DNA of 64,000 nt from Pedobacter aquae (GCF_008195825.1 NZ_CP043329.1:992001-1056000), one strand, 5' to 3'. Counted from the first letter of the stretch, positions 1 to 9,019 are shown. The notes: generated by a model from the sequence alone, not told the origin. Program-made: numbers and translations.

Positions 1-1
1 G

Positions 2-373
2 CCTTTTGTAGGTTCTTTATTGCCGCTTTACCGTAAATATGTTGGAGCTAGGGAAGATTTAGCTCATCCACGATTTAAAATTTTAAGAAAGCGTTTAAAA
101 GAGATATTTAGAAAATATCCGGGTTTAATTTATGCAGCCGGACACGAGCATAATTTGCAATACATAGAGAAATACCACAACCATTATATTGTAAGTGGTG
201 CAGCATCAAAAGCTACTTATGTTTTAGATGGTAAATATTCTAGGTTTGGGATATCTGGAAAAGGATTTTTTAAACTTAAGCTTTATAAAAACCTGAAAAT
301 TAAAACAGAGGTTTTAATTACAGATAAAGATAACCCTATGGGCGAGCTAGTCTATCAAGGTTGGATAGTTTAA
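2..373 (+). CDS. Metallophosphoesterase, C-terminal part (5' end outside window)
   Basis: The reading frame is open to the left edge of the window, so only the last 123 or so codons are present. The segment YAAGHEHNLQYI followed by HYIVSGAASKAT is typical of the final metal-binding histidine motif (GHEHN) of calcineurin-like phosphoesterases, which hydrolyse phosphoester bonds using two metal ions. The N-terminal metal motifs lie upstream and cannot be checked. A TTG at position 20 is in frame but is probably an internal leucine. The gene converges on the lipid kinase gene and overlaps its 3' end by 27 bases (347-373). Substrate cannot be inferred. Confidence 0.7.
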   Translation, partial: PFVGSLLPLYRKYVGAREDLAHPRFKILRKRLKEIFRKYPGLIYAAGHEHNLQYIEKYHNHYIVSGAASKATYVLDGKYSRFGISGKGFFKLKLYKNLKIKTEVLITDKDNPMGELVYQGWIV

Positions 374-1246
374 GTTGGCAGGGATAATCACTTGTAAAGC
401 AGCAGGTAAACAAATTAAGTTAATTTCTTTTGTTCTGCCTATTACTTCGCCATCAATTTGTAAAAGTGTTCTTCTCTTACTTCTTATGATAGCTTTTTTA
501 CAGCTAATGGTTTCAAAATAAGCCGAATAATTTAATCGGTTTCTAAACATTTTTATAGCAATAGAAAACAAGTGGATTTTAGCAAAAGGTTTAATAATGC
601 AAATCTCAAACAAGCCATCGTTTAGTTTTCCTTCCGGATTAATGACTGCACCCGTACCATAGCGGGTAGCATTAGCAAAAGTTAAAGAAACAGCTTTTAC
701 TTTTCTGGTTTTCTCTTCTGTTTCTATCAAAAAATTTCTGGATTTGATGAAGAAAATCTCATTAAATAAATGCTTAGCATAGGTTATCAATCCGCGTTTA
801 CGGTCTAACTGAAACCTTTTTACAATTCTGGCATTTAGGCCAACATCAGCTAAATGGGCTGATACATTTTGGTTGATGCTTAATAAATCAATGGTGACTG
901 TTTTTCCGGTTTGTAGTAGTTTGATGCATTCATCCGCAGCAGCGGGCATATTAAATTCTTTAGCCATACCATTGGCAGAGCCATTAGGGATAATCAATAA
1001 TTTAATAGGCGTATTTTTGATGATACTGGCAACCAGATTAACGGTTCCATCACCTCCGGCGGCAGCCACAATAGCCGGTTCATATTGCTGAATAGCGCTT
1101 TTAATACCTTGTTCAGGATTATCTCCTAAATAATAGATGTGAAATTTGTAGTTTAATTGCTTACTTAAATCAACAATAATGTCTTTAAGATTGGTTGGTT
1201 TATCATCACCTGCTTTATGGTTTATAATAAACAAGATATTCTGCAT
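347..1246 (-). CDS. Diacylglycerol/lipid kinase family protein (YegS/BmrU-like)
   Basis: The 299-residue protein matches the usual length of bacterial diacylglycerol kinase-family lipid kinases, which transfer the ATP gamma phosphate to a lipid hydroxyl at the inner membrane. The nucleotide-binding loop GGDGTVN is at residues 64-70, preceded by a Rossmann-like start (ILFIINHKAG). The C-terminal part contains the LLQIDGEVI strand typical of the second domain of this family. The start ATG at 1246 follows a T-rich stretch. The 3' end overlaps the convergent phosphoesterase gene. Which lipid it phosphorylates cannot be told from sequence. Confidence 0.85.
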   Translation of the reverse strand: MQNILFIINHKAGDDKPTNLKDIIVDLSKQLNYKFHIYYLGDNPEQGIKSAIQQYEPAIVAAAGGDGTVNLVASIIKNTPIKLLIIPNGSANGMAKEFNMPAAADECIKLLQTGKTVTIDLLSINQNVSAHLADVGLNARIVKRFQLDRKRGLITYAKHLFNEIFFIKSRNFLIETEEKTRKVKAVSLTFANATRYGTGAVINPEGKLNDGLFEICIIKPFAKIHLFSIAIKMFRNRLNYSAYFETISCKKAIIRSKRRTLLQIDGEVIGRTKEINLICLPAALQVIIPANLNYPTLID

Positions 1247-1291
1247 CGTGGGCTTTTTTACTGAGAATGATAAACAAGAATCATACCCGCT

Positions 1292-1627
1292 TTATAGCTC
1301 TTCGTTAAGGTTAAGCATAAAAGCTTTTAATTTTTCTAAAGAGTCTATAATCTTTTGGTTTTCAGCAACTTCATTTCTGTTACCTTTCATGTAGTCTTTA
1401 GCTCCCTGTAAGGTAAAACCTTTATCTTTTATGAGGTGGAATATGATTTTTAAGTTCTCAATATCTTCTGGCCTAAATAAACGATTGCCCTTAGCGTTTT
1501 TCTTAGGTTGCAGTATCTCAAATTCCTTTTCGTAGAATCTAATCATCGATGTGTTTACCTGAAACATATCTGCAACTTCACCTATTGGGTAATACAGCTT
1601 GTTTATTTCTTTCTCTTTATAAGGCAT
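1292..1627 (-). CDS. MerR family transcriptional regulator
   Basis: A MerR-type winged helix begins at the N terminus: YYPIGEVADMFQVNTSMIRFYE, followed by LQPKKNAKGNRLFRPEDIE, the wing and second helix of this family. The C-terminal part is short and has no cysteine cluster, so it is not a typical metal sensor; MerR proteins of this kind are common single-copy regulators in Bacteroidota. An in-frame ATG at 1666 lies inside the upstream peptidase gene and would add 13 unusual residues, so I place the start at the ATG at 1627. It lies directly downstream of the M23 peptidase gene on the same strand and may be cotranscribed. Target genes are unknown. Confidence 0.8.
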   Translation of the reverse strand: MPYKEKEINKLYYPIGEVADMFQVNTSMIRFYEKEFEILQPKKNAKGNRLFRPEDIENLKIIFHLIKDKGFTLQGAKDYMKGNRNEVAENQKIIDSLEKLKAFMLNLNEEL

Positions 1628-1658
1628 TTTAATGGTATTGATGAAATAAAAATCAAAA

Positions 1659-2627
1659 TTAATCAAAAGATTGGTTTTCTCTTGATGCTACTTCTAACAT
1701 AGCCATATATTCTGATGGTGTTAAATCGTTAAAGAAGAAATTAATAGGGTTAATAGGTTTGCCACCTTTATAAACTTCATAATGCAGGTGTGGCCCGGTA
1801 GAAGCGCCAGTATTTCCTACATAACCAATAATATCGCCACGCTTAACTCTTTGTCCTTTCTTAGCTTTAAACCTGCTCATGTGCGCATATTTGGTAGAGT
1901 AGCCGTAACCATGGCTAATAATTACCCGATTACCATAACCTCTTTCATTACCAACGGCTGCTATGTAACCATCGCCAGTAGCATAGATGGGAGTGCCAAT
2001 TGGAGCGGTAAAATCCATGCCTTCATGCATTTTTCTAATTTTATAGATAGGATGTATCCGATACCCGAAACCAGAAATAGCACCTCTTAACTTCCTGCTA
2101 TCCACAGGTTGTACAGCAGGGATAGAAGCCATCATTTTTTCTTTAGAATTTACAGCTTTTGCCAGCTCATCATAAGATTTTGATTGTACGTAAAGCTGTT
2201 TAGAAAGAATATCAACTTTTTTAGTAGCCTCAATCATCAGGTTGGCATAGTCGTAATTTTCTAGGTTTTTATATCTGTTTATCCCACCAAAACCAGCATT
2301 TCTAACTTCTTTAGGTATCGGCTCTGCCTCAAAAATGACGCGGTAAATATTGTCATCTCGCTCTTGCAAATCATCCACAACAGCATTCAATTGCTTTAAA
2401 CGATCTTGTAAAATCTCGTATTGTAAGCTCAATTGGTTAATTTCTCTTTTCAATTGCTTTTCCTTTGGCGAATCAAAAAAAGTATAAGCAAAGGCAATAA
2501 TAATGAAAGAGAACACCAATGCGGTAGAAATAAAACCTAGTGCTTTTAAAACTTTAATCCCAAGACTAAGCCTTACCTTTTCATATTTAAGGGTTTGGGT
2601 ATTAAAATAGTATTTCGTTTTTGCCAT
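1659..2627 (-). CDS. M23 family metallopeptidase (LytM-type, membrane anchored)
   Basis: Residues 25-51 form one transmembrane segment, followed by a coiled-coil stretch (about 55-95) and a linker. The C-terminal LytM domain contains the zinc ligands and catalytic histidines: H201 and D205 in HEGMDF, H249 in YAHM, and H280/H282 in GPHLHYE. These residues indicate an active peptidoglycan endopeptidase acting on cross-bridges in the periplasm. The coiled-coil before LytM resembles the arrangement in envelope-maintenance peptidases. It lies just upstream of the MerR gene and divergent from argS. Confidence 0.9.
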   Translation of the reverse strand: MAKTKYYFNTQTLKYEKVRLSLGIKVLKALGFISTALVFSFIIIAFAYTFFDSPKEKQLKREINQLSLQYEILQDRLKQLNAVVDDLQERDDNIYRVIFEAEPIPKEVRNAGFGGINRYKNLENYDYANLMIEATKKVDILSKQLYVQSKSYDELAKAVNSKEKMMASIPAVQPVDSRKLRGAISGFGYRIHPIYKIRKMHEGMDFTAPIGTPIYATGDGYIAAVGNERGYGNRVIISHGYGYSTKYAHMSRFKAKKGQRVKRGDIIGYVGNTGASTGPHLHYEVYKGGKPINPINFFFNDLTPSEYMAMLEVASRENQSFD

Positions 2628-2760
2628 TTCTGATTTATTGTAGCAAGCATGAGCATGCGCTATCTTTCAAATTTAATTAAAATATTGAAAACGTATCAAT
2701 TTGTGAAAAGGTATAAGGCTAAGATTTATGCGCTAAATTCGCTAACATTTAATATTTGAT

Positions 2761-2768
2761 TATTTTTG
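2761..2768 (+). promoter_or_regulatory. Bacteroidota-type -7 box upstream of argS
   Basis: TATTTTTG matches the TAnnTTTG -7 consensus of Bacteroidota and lies 4 bases before the argS ATG at 2773. A TTTG-like -33 box at the expected distance is not clear, so this is a partial match only. Confidence 0.4.
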
Positions 2769-2772
2769 CCCC

Positions 2773-4545
2773 ATGAATTTTTTACCAGCAGCCATAAGTC
2801 AAGCTTTCAAAGCTTTATTTGATATTGAAATTGCAACAGCACAAATTAGTTTAGAACAAACTAAGAAAGAATTTGAAGGTCATTTTACTTTGGTTGTTTT
2901 CCCTTTTGTAAGACAAACAAAAAAATCTCCGGAGCAAACCGCAGCCGTTATAGGCGAATATTTAAAAAACAATTACCCTGAAGTTGCAGATTTTAATGTG
3001 ATAAAAGGCTTTTTAAATATTGTTTTAGCCGATGCTTTTTGGTTAAATGTTTTGCAAAATGATATCGCCAAAGCAGCTTTTGGAAGTGTTTCTCCAAATG
3101 GTAAAAAGGTAATGGTAGAATATTCATCGCCAAACACCAATAAGCCATTACATTTAGGACACGTAAGAAATAATCTTTTAGGTTATGCTGTTGCCGAGGT
3201 TTTAAAAGCCAATGGTTATGAGGTTACCAAAGCCAATTTGGTTAACGATAGGGGAATCCATATCTGTAAATCTATGTTGGCATGGCAAAAATTTGGTGCT
3301 GGTGAAACGCCACAATCATCTGGTTTAAAAGGCGACCATTTGGTGGGAAAATACTATGTTATTTTTGATCAGGAATATAAAAAGGAGATAGAGGCTTTAA
3401 AAGAAGCTGGTAAAACAGAAGACGAAGCTAAAAAAGAAGCTCCTTTAATGAAAGAAGCCCAAGCAATGTTGCTGAAATGGGAAGAAGGAGATGAAGCCAT
3501 CATCTCTTTATGGAAAACCATGAATGGCTGGGTTTACGATGGTTTTGATAGCACTTACCGCAAGCTTGGGGTAGATTTTGATAAGTTTTATTACGAGTCT
3601 AATACCTACTTATTAGGTAAAGATATAGTAGAAGAAGGTTTAGCTAAAGGTGTTTTCTTTCAAAAAGAAGATGGCTCTGTATGGATAGATTTAACCAGTG
3701 ATGGTTTAGATGAAAAATTGGTTCGTAGGTCTGATGGTACTTCGGTTTACATTACCCAAGATTTAGGAACAGCACAGTTAAAATACGATGAGTTTGGTGT
3801 AGATAAATCTATTTATGTAGTTGGAAATGAGCAAGATTACCATTTTAAAGTGCTATTCTTAATCTTAAATAAATTGGGTAAAACCTGGGCCGATGGTTTA
3901 TACCACCTTTCTTATGGCATGGTAGATTTACCAAGTGGTAAAATGAAATCTAGAGAAGGTACTGTAGTTGATGCTGATGACTTGATACGTGAGATGGAAG
4001 ATACCGCCAGAGAAAAAACAGAAGCTTTAGGCAAAGTAGACCATTTTAGCGATGAAGAAAAAGCTAAATTGTTCTACATGATAGGTATGGGTGCTTTAAA
4101 ATACTTCTTACTAAAAGTAGAACCTAAGAAACGTCTTTTATTTGACCCTAACGAGTCTATAGATTTCCAGGGAAATACAGGGCCTTTTATACAGTATACA
4201 CATGCCAGAATACGTTCTGTAGTAAATAAAGCTAATTTTAAGGAAGCTACAACAGGTTTCCAAAACATCAACAGTTTAAAAGAAACCGAATCTGAATTGA
4301 TACAGATTTTAAGTCGTTACCCACAAGTTTTAGCCGTAGCTGCCAGAGATTATAACCCGGCAGCCATAGCCAATTATGCTTACGAGCTTGCAAAAAGCTA
4401 TAATAAATTCTACCAAACAGAAAGCATCTTAAAAGTAGAAGAGGAAGATATTAAGAACTTTAGGCTGTTACTTTCTTATCATACTGCCTTAACTATTAAA
4501 AAAGCAATGGGTTTATTAGGTATTGATGTTCCGGAAAGGATGTAG
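2773..4545 (+). CDS. argS: Arginyl-tRNA synthetase
   Basis: This 590-residue protein charges tRNA-Arg with arginine in the cytoplasm. The class I HIGH-type signature is seen as PLHLGH (HLGH at 127-130), and the KMSKS-like loop is KMKSREGT near residue 390. The N-terminal Arg-tRNA additional domain is followed by the Rossmann fold, and the C-terminal DALR anticodon-binding helices end in KKAMGLLGIDVPERM, as in family members. The length is normal. The stop codon is followed immediately by the degenerate repeat block 4550-5520. Confidence 0.97.
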   Translation: MNFLPAAISQAFKALFDIEIATAQISLEQTKKEFEGHFTLVVFPFVRQTKKSPEQTAAVIGEYLKNNYPEVADFNVIKGFLNIVLADAFWLNVLQNDIAKAAFGSVSPNGKKVMVEYSSPNTNKPLHLGHVRNNLLGYAVAEVLKANGYEVTKANLVNDRGIHICKSMLAWQKFGAGETPQSSGLKGDHLVGKYYVIFDQEYKKEIEALKEAGKTEDEAKKEAPLMKEAQAMLLKWEEGDEAIISLWKTMNGWVYDGFDSTYRKLGVDFDKFYYESNTYLLGKDIVEEGLAKGVFFQKEDGSVWIDLTSDGLDEKLVRRSDGTSVYITQDLGTAQLKYDEFGVDKSIYVVGNEQDYHFKVLFLILNKLGKTWADGLYHLSYGMVDLPSGKMKSREGTVVDADDLIREMEDTAREKTEALGKVDHFSDEEKAKLFYMIGMGALKYFLLKVEPKKRLLFDPNESIDFQGNTGPFIQYTHARIRSVVNKANFKEATTGFQNINSLKETESELIQILSRYPQVLAVAARDYNPAAIANYAYELAKSYNKFYQTESILKVEEEDIKNFRLLLSYHTALTIKKAMGLLGIDVPERM

Positions 4546-4549
4546 AGGG

Positions 4550-5520
4550 GGATTCAGTTGTTGGTTGTCTGTTGCCGGTTTCCAGTTCTGGGAGGATTGA
4601 TTGATTTTGAATCAGTTGTTGGTTTTCTGTTGCCTGTTTCCAGTTCTGGGTGGTGAGTTGATAGTTTTTGAATTTTTCCTTTTGAATTTTGAATCAGTTA
4701 TCAGTTGATAGTTTTGAGTTTCCAGTTCTGGGTGGTGAGTTGATAGTTTTTGAATTTTTCCTTTTGAATTTTGAATCAGTTATCAGTTGATAGTTTTGAG
4801 TTTCCAGTTCTGGGTGGTGAGTTGATAGTTTTTGAATTTTTCCTTTTGAATTAGTTTTCATTTCTGGATGTGAGTTGATAGTTTTTTAATTTTGAATTTT
4901 TCCTTTTGAATTTTGAATCAGTTATCAGTTGATAGTTTTGAGTTTCCAGTTCTGGGTGGTGAGTTGATAGTTTTTGAATTTTTCCTTTTGAATTAGTTTT
5001 CATTTCTGGATGTGAGTTGATAGTTTTTTAATTTTGAATTTTTCCTTTTGAATCAGTTATCAGTTGATAGTTTTGAGTTTCTAGCTCTGGGTGGATAGTT
5101 GGCAGTTTTTGAATTTTTCCTTTTGAATTTTGAATCAGTTATCAGTTGATAGTTTTGAGTTTCCAGTTCTGGGTGGTGAGTTGATAGTTTTTGAATTTTT
5201 CCTTTTGAATTAGTTTTCATTTCTGGATGTGAGTTGATAGTTTTTTAATTTTGAATTTTTCCTTTTGAATTTTGAATCAGTTATCAGTTGATAGTTTTGA
5301 GTTTCTAGCTCTGGGTGGATAGTTGGCAGTTTTTGAATTTTTCCTTTTGAATTAGTTTTCATTTCTGGATGTGAGTTGATAGTTTTTTAATTTTGAATTT
5401 TCACTTTTGAATTTTTCCTTTTGAATTTTGAATCAGTTATCAGTTGGTAGTTTCGAGTTTCCAGTTCTGGGTGGTGAGTTGGCAGTTTTTGAATTTTGAA
5501 TTTTTACTTTTAAATTTTCC
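4550..5520. repeat. Degenerate tandem repeat block (about 80-bp units)
   Basis: The region has no credible gene. It is built from repeated segments such as ATCAGTTATCAGTTGATAG, TTTCCAGTTCTGGGTGG and GAATTTTTCCTTTTGAATT, arranged in two alternating unit types of roughly 60-80 bp. At least seven copies of the TATCAGTTGATAG core are present. Sequence drift is mostly small insertions and deletions, as expected from slippage or unequal crossing over. The same unit words occur in the block after the PAP2 gene (39626-40010), so this is a dispersed, locally amplified family rather than a CRISPR or coding repeat. Confidence 0.85.
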
Positions 5521-5523
5521 CAT

Positions 5524-5556
5524 GTCATTACGATGAGGAACGAAGAAGTAATCTTT
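5524..5556. repeat. Short dispersed repeat (copy 1)
   Basis: The sequence runs GTCATTACGATGAGG then AACGAAGAAGTAATC. It closely matches a second copy at 39814-39846. Both lie at the edge of the degenerate repeat blocks. This resembles the short dispersed intergenic repeats common in Bacteroidota. The rest of 5557-5895 is AT-rich and holds nothing else I can support. Confidence 0.6.
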
Positions 5557-5895
5557 ATACACAAAGCTGGGCGGAGAACTTCATGATTGATTAGCTACGT
5601 AATTAAACGCCAAGCTAGGTTTACGACTTTTAGGAAACTCCGAGAACTCTGTGCCTCCGTGGTTAAAAATACTGTTCTACAGATTGGTAAGCTTCCGTTT
5701 TATTAGGCGTTGGGTGTCTATAATTTTGACTTTCAATAAATATTTACTTATTTAGAATTAAATCTACTTCATGAAAAATACCTATGAGATTTGATAACAA
5801 ATTATATTTAATAGAATTAGATAATAATATTCCAAGGTGTACATATATCACTGCTATATGTTGTATTTGTGCAACTTTATGGGATATATATACTA

Positions 5896-5904
5896 GTTAC
5901 CACC
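5896..5904 (+). other. First cassette boundary (GTT core without upstream palindrome)
   Basis: GTTACCACC begins the first cassette; its complement GGTGGTAAC closes that cassette at 7410-7418. No attC-like left half is visible upstream, as would be expected if this boundary derived from an attI site, a secondary site or a deleted preceding cassette. Confidence 0.55.
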
Positions 5905-5938
5905 AATATTAACAAACGACACCAAAAAACATGAGACA

Positions 5939-7402
5939 GTGAAAAAAGCTATTTTTATTCTATTGACAGCATTTACATTTAACTTGAATGCTCAAAATTT
6001 ATTTCCAGTAAAACTTGACAACTGTAAAACTTCAAAATTTTGTCTTGACTGCGGAGACATAAAAGCAGGATACGTTGAAAAGGACTTTAAGAAATTAGAA
6101 GATAGACTAAATAAGTCTTTAAATCTTAGTGGCATTAGCGGTTCGGTTAAACTTCAAGTGCTCGTTGACTCAAAAGGAAAAGGATGTGTTCTAAGCCATA
6201 CCGACCAATCAAACAGCCCGATTTCTTTGAAAATTATTGAAGAGCTGAACAAGTTTAGCAAGTGGACACCTGCGATAAAAGATGATGTTAAGGAAGAAAA
6301 ATCTTCAATTAATTTGGTTCTTATAATCAAGGACAACCGCATATCAGGACAAATAGAACGTGTTGATATGAATGCTTTCAAAAAGGCTTTTGACAGACCT
6401 AAAAGTCCAGAAATATTTAACAAAGACTATGTTTACAAAAATGAAAACTTAAAGAATTACAAAATTACTGTTTGGAATTCAGGAAATTCAAACCTCCCAA
6501 ACAATATGAATGACCACATTTCAATTGATAATAACGGATTAATTTGGCTTACAACAGACGAAGGACTTGTTACTTTCAATGGCAAGGAATTTCAAAATGC
6601 TGAACAGAACATTACCGATAAAGGAAAATATTTTAGATATTTTGGACTTGCTACTGACAATAGCAACACTAAATGGTTTTTCGCAACAGGAAACATTTAT
6701 AGCTTTAATGACGGTAAGTGGACTAAATATGAAGAAAACGAAATAGGGATAAAAAGCGGATACAAAATCATAAACAACCCAAATACTAACGAAGTGTTTT
6801 TCACCTCTGACAAAGGTCTTACAATTTTAAAAAATGGTAAATGGAGTTTAATAAATCAAGAGAATACTCCTGGACTACCTTCAAATAGAGTTTCTTTTGC
6901 GAAACGAGATTCAAAAAACAGGATTTGGATTGGAACTTACAGCGGTAGCGTGATGATTGACGAAAACAGTCAGGTGACAAATTTTGAGAACACAGAAACA
7001 GTGCTGAAAGGAAAGTGCATTACTTCTATGGACGAAGATGAAAACGGAAACATTTATTTTACACTTTACGAATTTGACCGAAAAGACAAACAGAAGGTAA
7101 ATAATGACGAAGGAATAGCTATTAGATATGCTGACGGAACTTTCAAGCAGTTTACAACAGAGAATTCAGGAATGCCATTTAATCATACAAATTGTGTTCT
7201 ATATGACAAGAAAGAAAAAGCCCTTTGGATTTCCACAGACAGAGCAGGTTTAGTAAGGTTTGACCTAAAAGACGGTTGGGAAAACTATCATAACGAAAAT
7301 TCTGATATTCCGACTTCCTACATTTCGACAATGACATTCGATAAGGAAGGCAATTTGTATTTGGCAACAAGACAAGGACTAGTAAAAATTGAAAGAAAAT
7401 AG
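5939..7402 (+). CDS. TonB C-terminal-like domain protein with two-component-type propeller repeats
   Basis: The 487-residue product starts at GTG 5939; the nearby ATG at 5931 is out of frame and stops at once. A signal peptide (KKAIFILLTAFTFNLNAQ) is followed at about 50-135 by a segment resembling the TonB C-terminal fold (VKLQVLVDSKGKGCVLSH ... LVLIIKD). From about 190 onward there are propeller repeats of the two-component-regulator type, e.g. SIDNNGLIWLTTDEGLVTF and ENGNIYFT. It would be periplasmic or surface exposed. It has no kinase domain, unlike most propeller sensors in the phylum. It is the only gene of cassette 1 and has no visible promoter in the 42 bases after the cassette boundary. 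Function unknown. Confidence 0.65.
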   Translation: MKKAIFILLTAFTFNLNAQNLFPVKLDNCKTSKFCLDCGDIKAGYVEKDFKKLEDRLNKSLNLSGISGSVKLQVLVDSKGKGCVLSHTDQSNSPISLKIIEELNKFSKWTPAIKDDVKEEKSSINLVLIIKDNRISGQIERVDMNAFKKAFDRPKSPEIFNKDYVYKNENLKNYKITVWNSGNSNLPNNMNDHISIDNNGLIWLTTDEGLVTFNGKEFQNAEQNITDKGKYFRYFGLATDNSNTKWFFATGNIYSFNDGKWTKYEENEIGIKSGYKIINNPNTNEVFFTSDKGLTILKNGKWSLINQENTPGLPSNRVSFAKRDSKNRIWIGTYSGSVMIDENSQVTNFENTETVLKGKCITSMDEDENGNIYFTLYEFDRKDKQKVNNDEGIAIRYADGTFKQFTTENSGMPFNHTNCVLYDKKEKALWISTDRAGLVRFDLKDGWENYHNENSDIPTSYISTMTFDKEGNLYLATRQGLVKIERK

Positions 7403-7409
7403 AAATACT

Positions 7410-7545
7410 GGTGGTAACAGGCGTTTGGCTCAATGGCGGGTGACGTGGTTAATTGAACATTCTACCTCGCGTCAACTTTTGTGGTGTATTGACAGTTTTT
7501 TGCTCCGAAATCCGCCACTGCGCCAAGCGCCAAAACGTTACCAGT
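7410..7545 (+). repeat. attC-like site 1
   Basis: Left edge GGTGGTAAC, right edge GTTACCAGT. Inner arms GGCGTTTGGC and GCCAAGCGCC pair, as do TGGCGGG and TCCGCCA nearer the centre. The site starts 7 bases after the stop codon of the propeller gene. Confidence 0.75.
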
Positions 7546-7553
7546 AAGTGTAA

Positions 7554-8759
7554 ATGACGACAACGACACCAAATATCAGTAAGGAACTTTTTGTAGAAAT
7601 TCTGCAAGACAAAGACCTAGTGCAACCTGACGACCTTCTCATTTTTCAAACTTTATATTCACTCGACAAACAAGAAGCATCAGCGACAGACCTTGCAAGA
7701 ATTATCGGTTGGTCAGACAAAAACGGTGTTGTAGGGAAAATTGTTGGACTTGGAAAACGAATCCTTAAAAAACACGACATTAAACAAACAGAGCGTGAAG
7801 ATGGAACAAGAAAACTTTGGGACTTCTTTTTTACAGGATACTACAAAGGGACATTTTTCATTTATCAACTCAAACCAGAATTAAAAGAAGCATTAGAAGA
7901 ATGTGGTTTGACAGAGAACATAAAACCGATTTCAATTCAAAATTCTTATCTCTTTGTTTGGAACCCTAACAAATGGAGCCAATGGACAGACCCAAACAAT
8001 GAACCATACATTGAGAAAAACATTGAAGAACTTAAAAACACAGGTAAGGTAACTTTAATGTGGAGTTGCCGAAGTCATAAAAGTATTCGACCAGGCGACA
8101 GAGCGTTTTTAGCAAGAGTTGGTTCGACACCAAGAGGAATTTTCGCATCAGGAAAAGTTGTTTCAGAACCTTTTCTTTCACAACATTGGAGCGGTGAAGA
8201 CAAAGACGTTCCGAGAGTATTAATTGAGTTCGACACTTTATTAAATCCCGAAAAAGAACCAATTCTAACAGTTGACAATCTCGACAAAGGAAATTTATCA
8301 AAGCAAACTTGGACACCACAATCTTCAGGAATTTCAATCAGACCTGAAGTTGCTGACGAACTTGAAGAAGAATGGTTTGAGTTTTTAAGAACACAGAATA
8401 TTCGTTACAGCCCATTTTCAGAAACAACCGACACGACAATAACATATATTGAAGGTTCTGCAACACAGGTTACACAGACACGATACGAACGAAATATTTA
8501 TGCAAGAAGGGAATGCTTAAAACATTACGGTTACTCTTGTTCTGTTTGCGACTTCAGCTTTGAAAAGTTTTATGGTAGTTTAGGCTACAAATTTATTAAC
8601 GTTCATCATTTGACACAGGTAGCGACAATCAAACAAGAATATAAAGTAAATCCAATTCAGGACTTACGACCTGTTTGCCCAAACTGCCATTCAATGTTGC
8701 ATAAGCAAAATCCACCATTGACAATAGACGAACTTAAAGACATAATAAAAAATGGTTGA
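7554..8759 (+). CDS. EVE-like domain plus HNH endonuclease (predicted modification-dependent restriction enzyme)
   Basis: The N-terminal 120 residues look like a winged-helix region. Residues about 125-275 resemble an EVE/PUA-like domain (YLFVWNPNKWSQW, then RPGDRAFLARVG and PRGIFASGKVVS), which binds modified bases. The C terminus is an HNH nuclease with a CSVC pair, INVHHLTQ, and CPNCHSMLH, ending in the common NPPLTIDEL tail. Fusions of EVE-type readers with HNH nucleases are known or predicted type IV restriction enzymes that cut modified phage DNA. The ATG is 9 bases after attC-like site 1, leaving no room for a promoter inside the cassette. It is the sole gene of cassette 2. Assignment to EVE is by pattern, without a profile search. 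Confidence 0.75.
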   Translation: MTTTTPNISKELFVEILQDKDLVQPDDLLIFQTLYSLDKQEASATDLARIIGWSDKNGVVGKIVGLGKRILKKHDIKQTEREDGTRKLWDFFFTGYYKGTFFIYQLKPELKEALEECGLTENIKPISIQNSYLFVWNPNKWSQWTDPNNEPYIEKNIEELKNTGKVTLMWSCRSHKSIRPGDRAFLARVGSTPRGIFASGKVVSEPFLSQHWSGEDKDVPRVLIEFDTLLNPEKEPILTVDNLDKGNLSKQTWTPQSSGISIRPEVADELEEEWFEFLRTQNIRYSPFSETTDTTITYIEGSATQVTQTRYERNIYARRECLKHYGYSCSVCDFSFEKFYGSLGYKFINVHHLTQVATIKQEYKVNPIQDLRPVCPNCHSMLHKQNPPLTIDELKDIIKNG

Positions 8760-8784
8760 CAGCAGACACGACCGAAGAACACCT

Positions 8785-8920
8785 ACTGGTAACAGCAGTT
8801 TGGCAAAATGGCGGGTTCATTGCTAAATTCAAGTTCAGTTCTTCGATTGAACTTTTGTGCTAAACTGAACATTTGTGCTTCGATTTCCGCCACTTCGCCA
8901 AGCTGCAAAACGTTAGTGGC
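8785..8920 (+). repeat. attC-like site 2
   Basis: Left edge ACTGGTAAC, right edge GTTAGTGGC. Arms CAGTTTGGC and GCCAAGCTG pair, and GGCGGG faces CCGCC. The left edge complements the start of cassette 2 at 7537. Confidence 0.75.
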
Positions 8921-8975
8921 AAGGCTAAGACACCACAACCCGACAGACAAAAGCGGGTTCTTTTTAACATTTTGT

Positions 8976-9015
8976 ATTTAAGTAATTGCTTAAATAAACA
9001 AATTGACTATCTTTG
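8976..9015 (+). promoter_or_regulatory. Promoter and ArsR-type operator of the mercury cassette
   Basis: TTG at 8986-8988 is followed after 19 bases by TATCTTTG (9008-9015), an exact match to the Bacteroidota -33/-7 layout. A near-perfect 20-bp palindrome, ATTTAAG-TAATTG-CTTAAAT (8976-8995), overlaps the -33 box, as expected for an ArsR/SmtB repressor operator. The regulator's ATG at 9020 is 5 bases after the -7 box, so the transcript may be nearly leaderless. Confidence 0.65.
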
Positions 9016-9019
9016 TGCT

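Noticed and set aside
4550..5520. CRISPR array
   Set aside because: Units drift, there are no unique spacers of constant length, and no cas genes are present.
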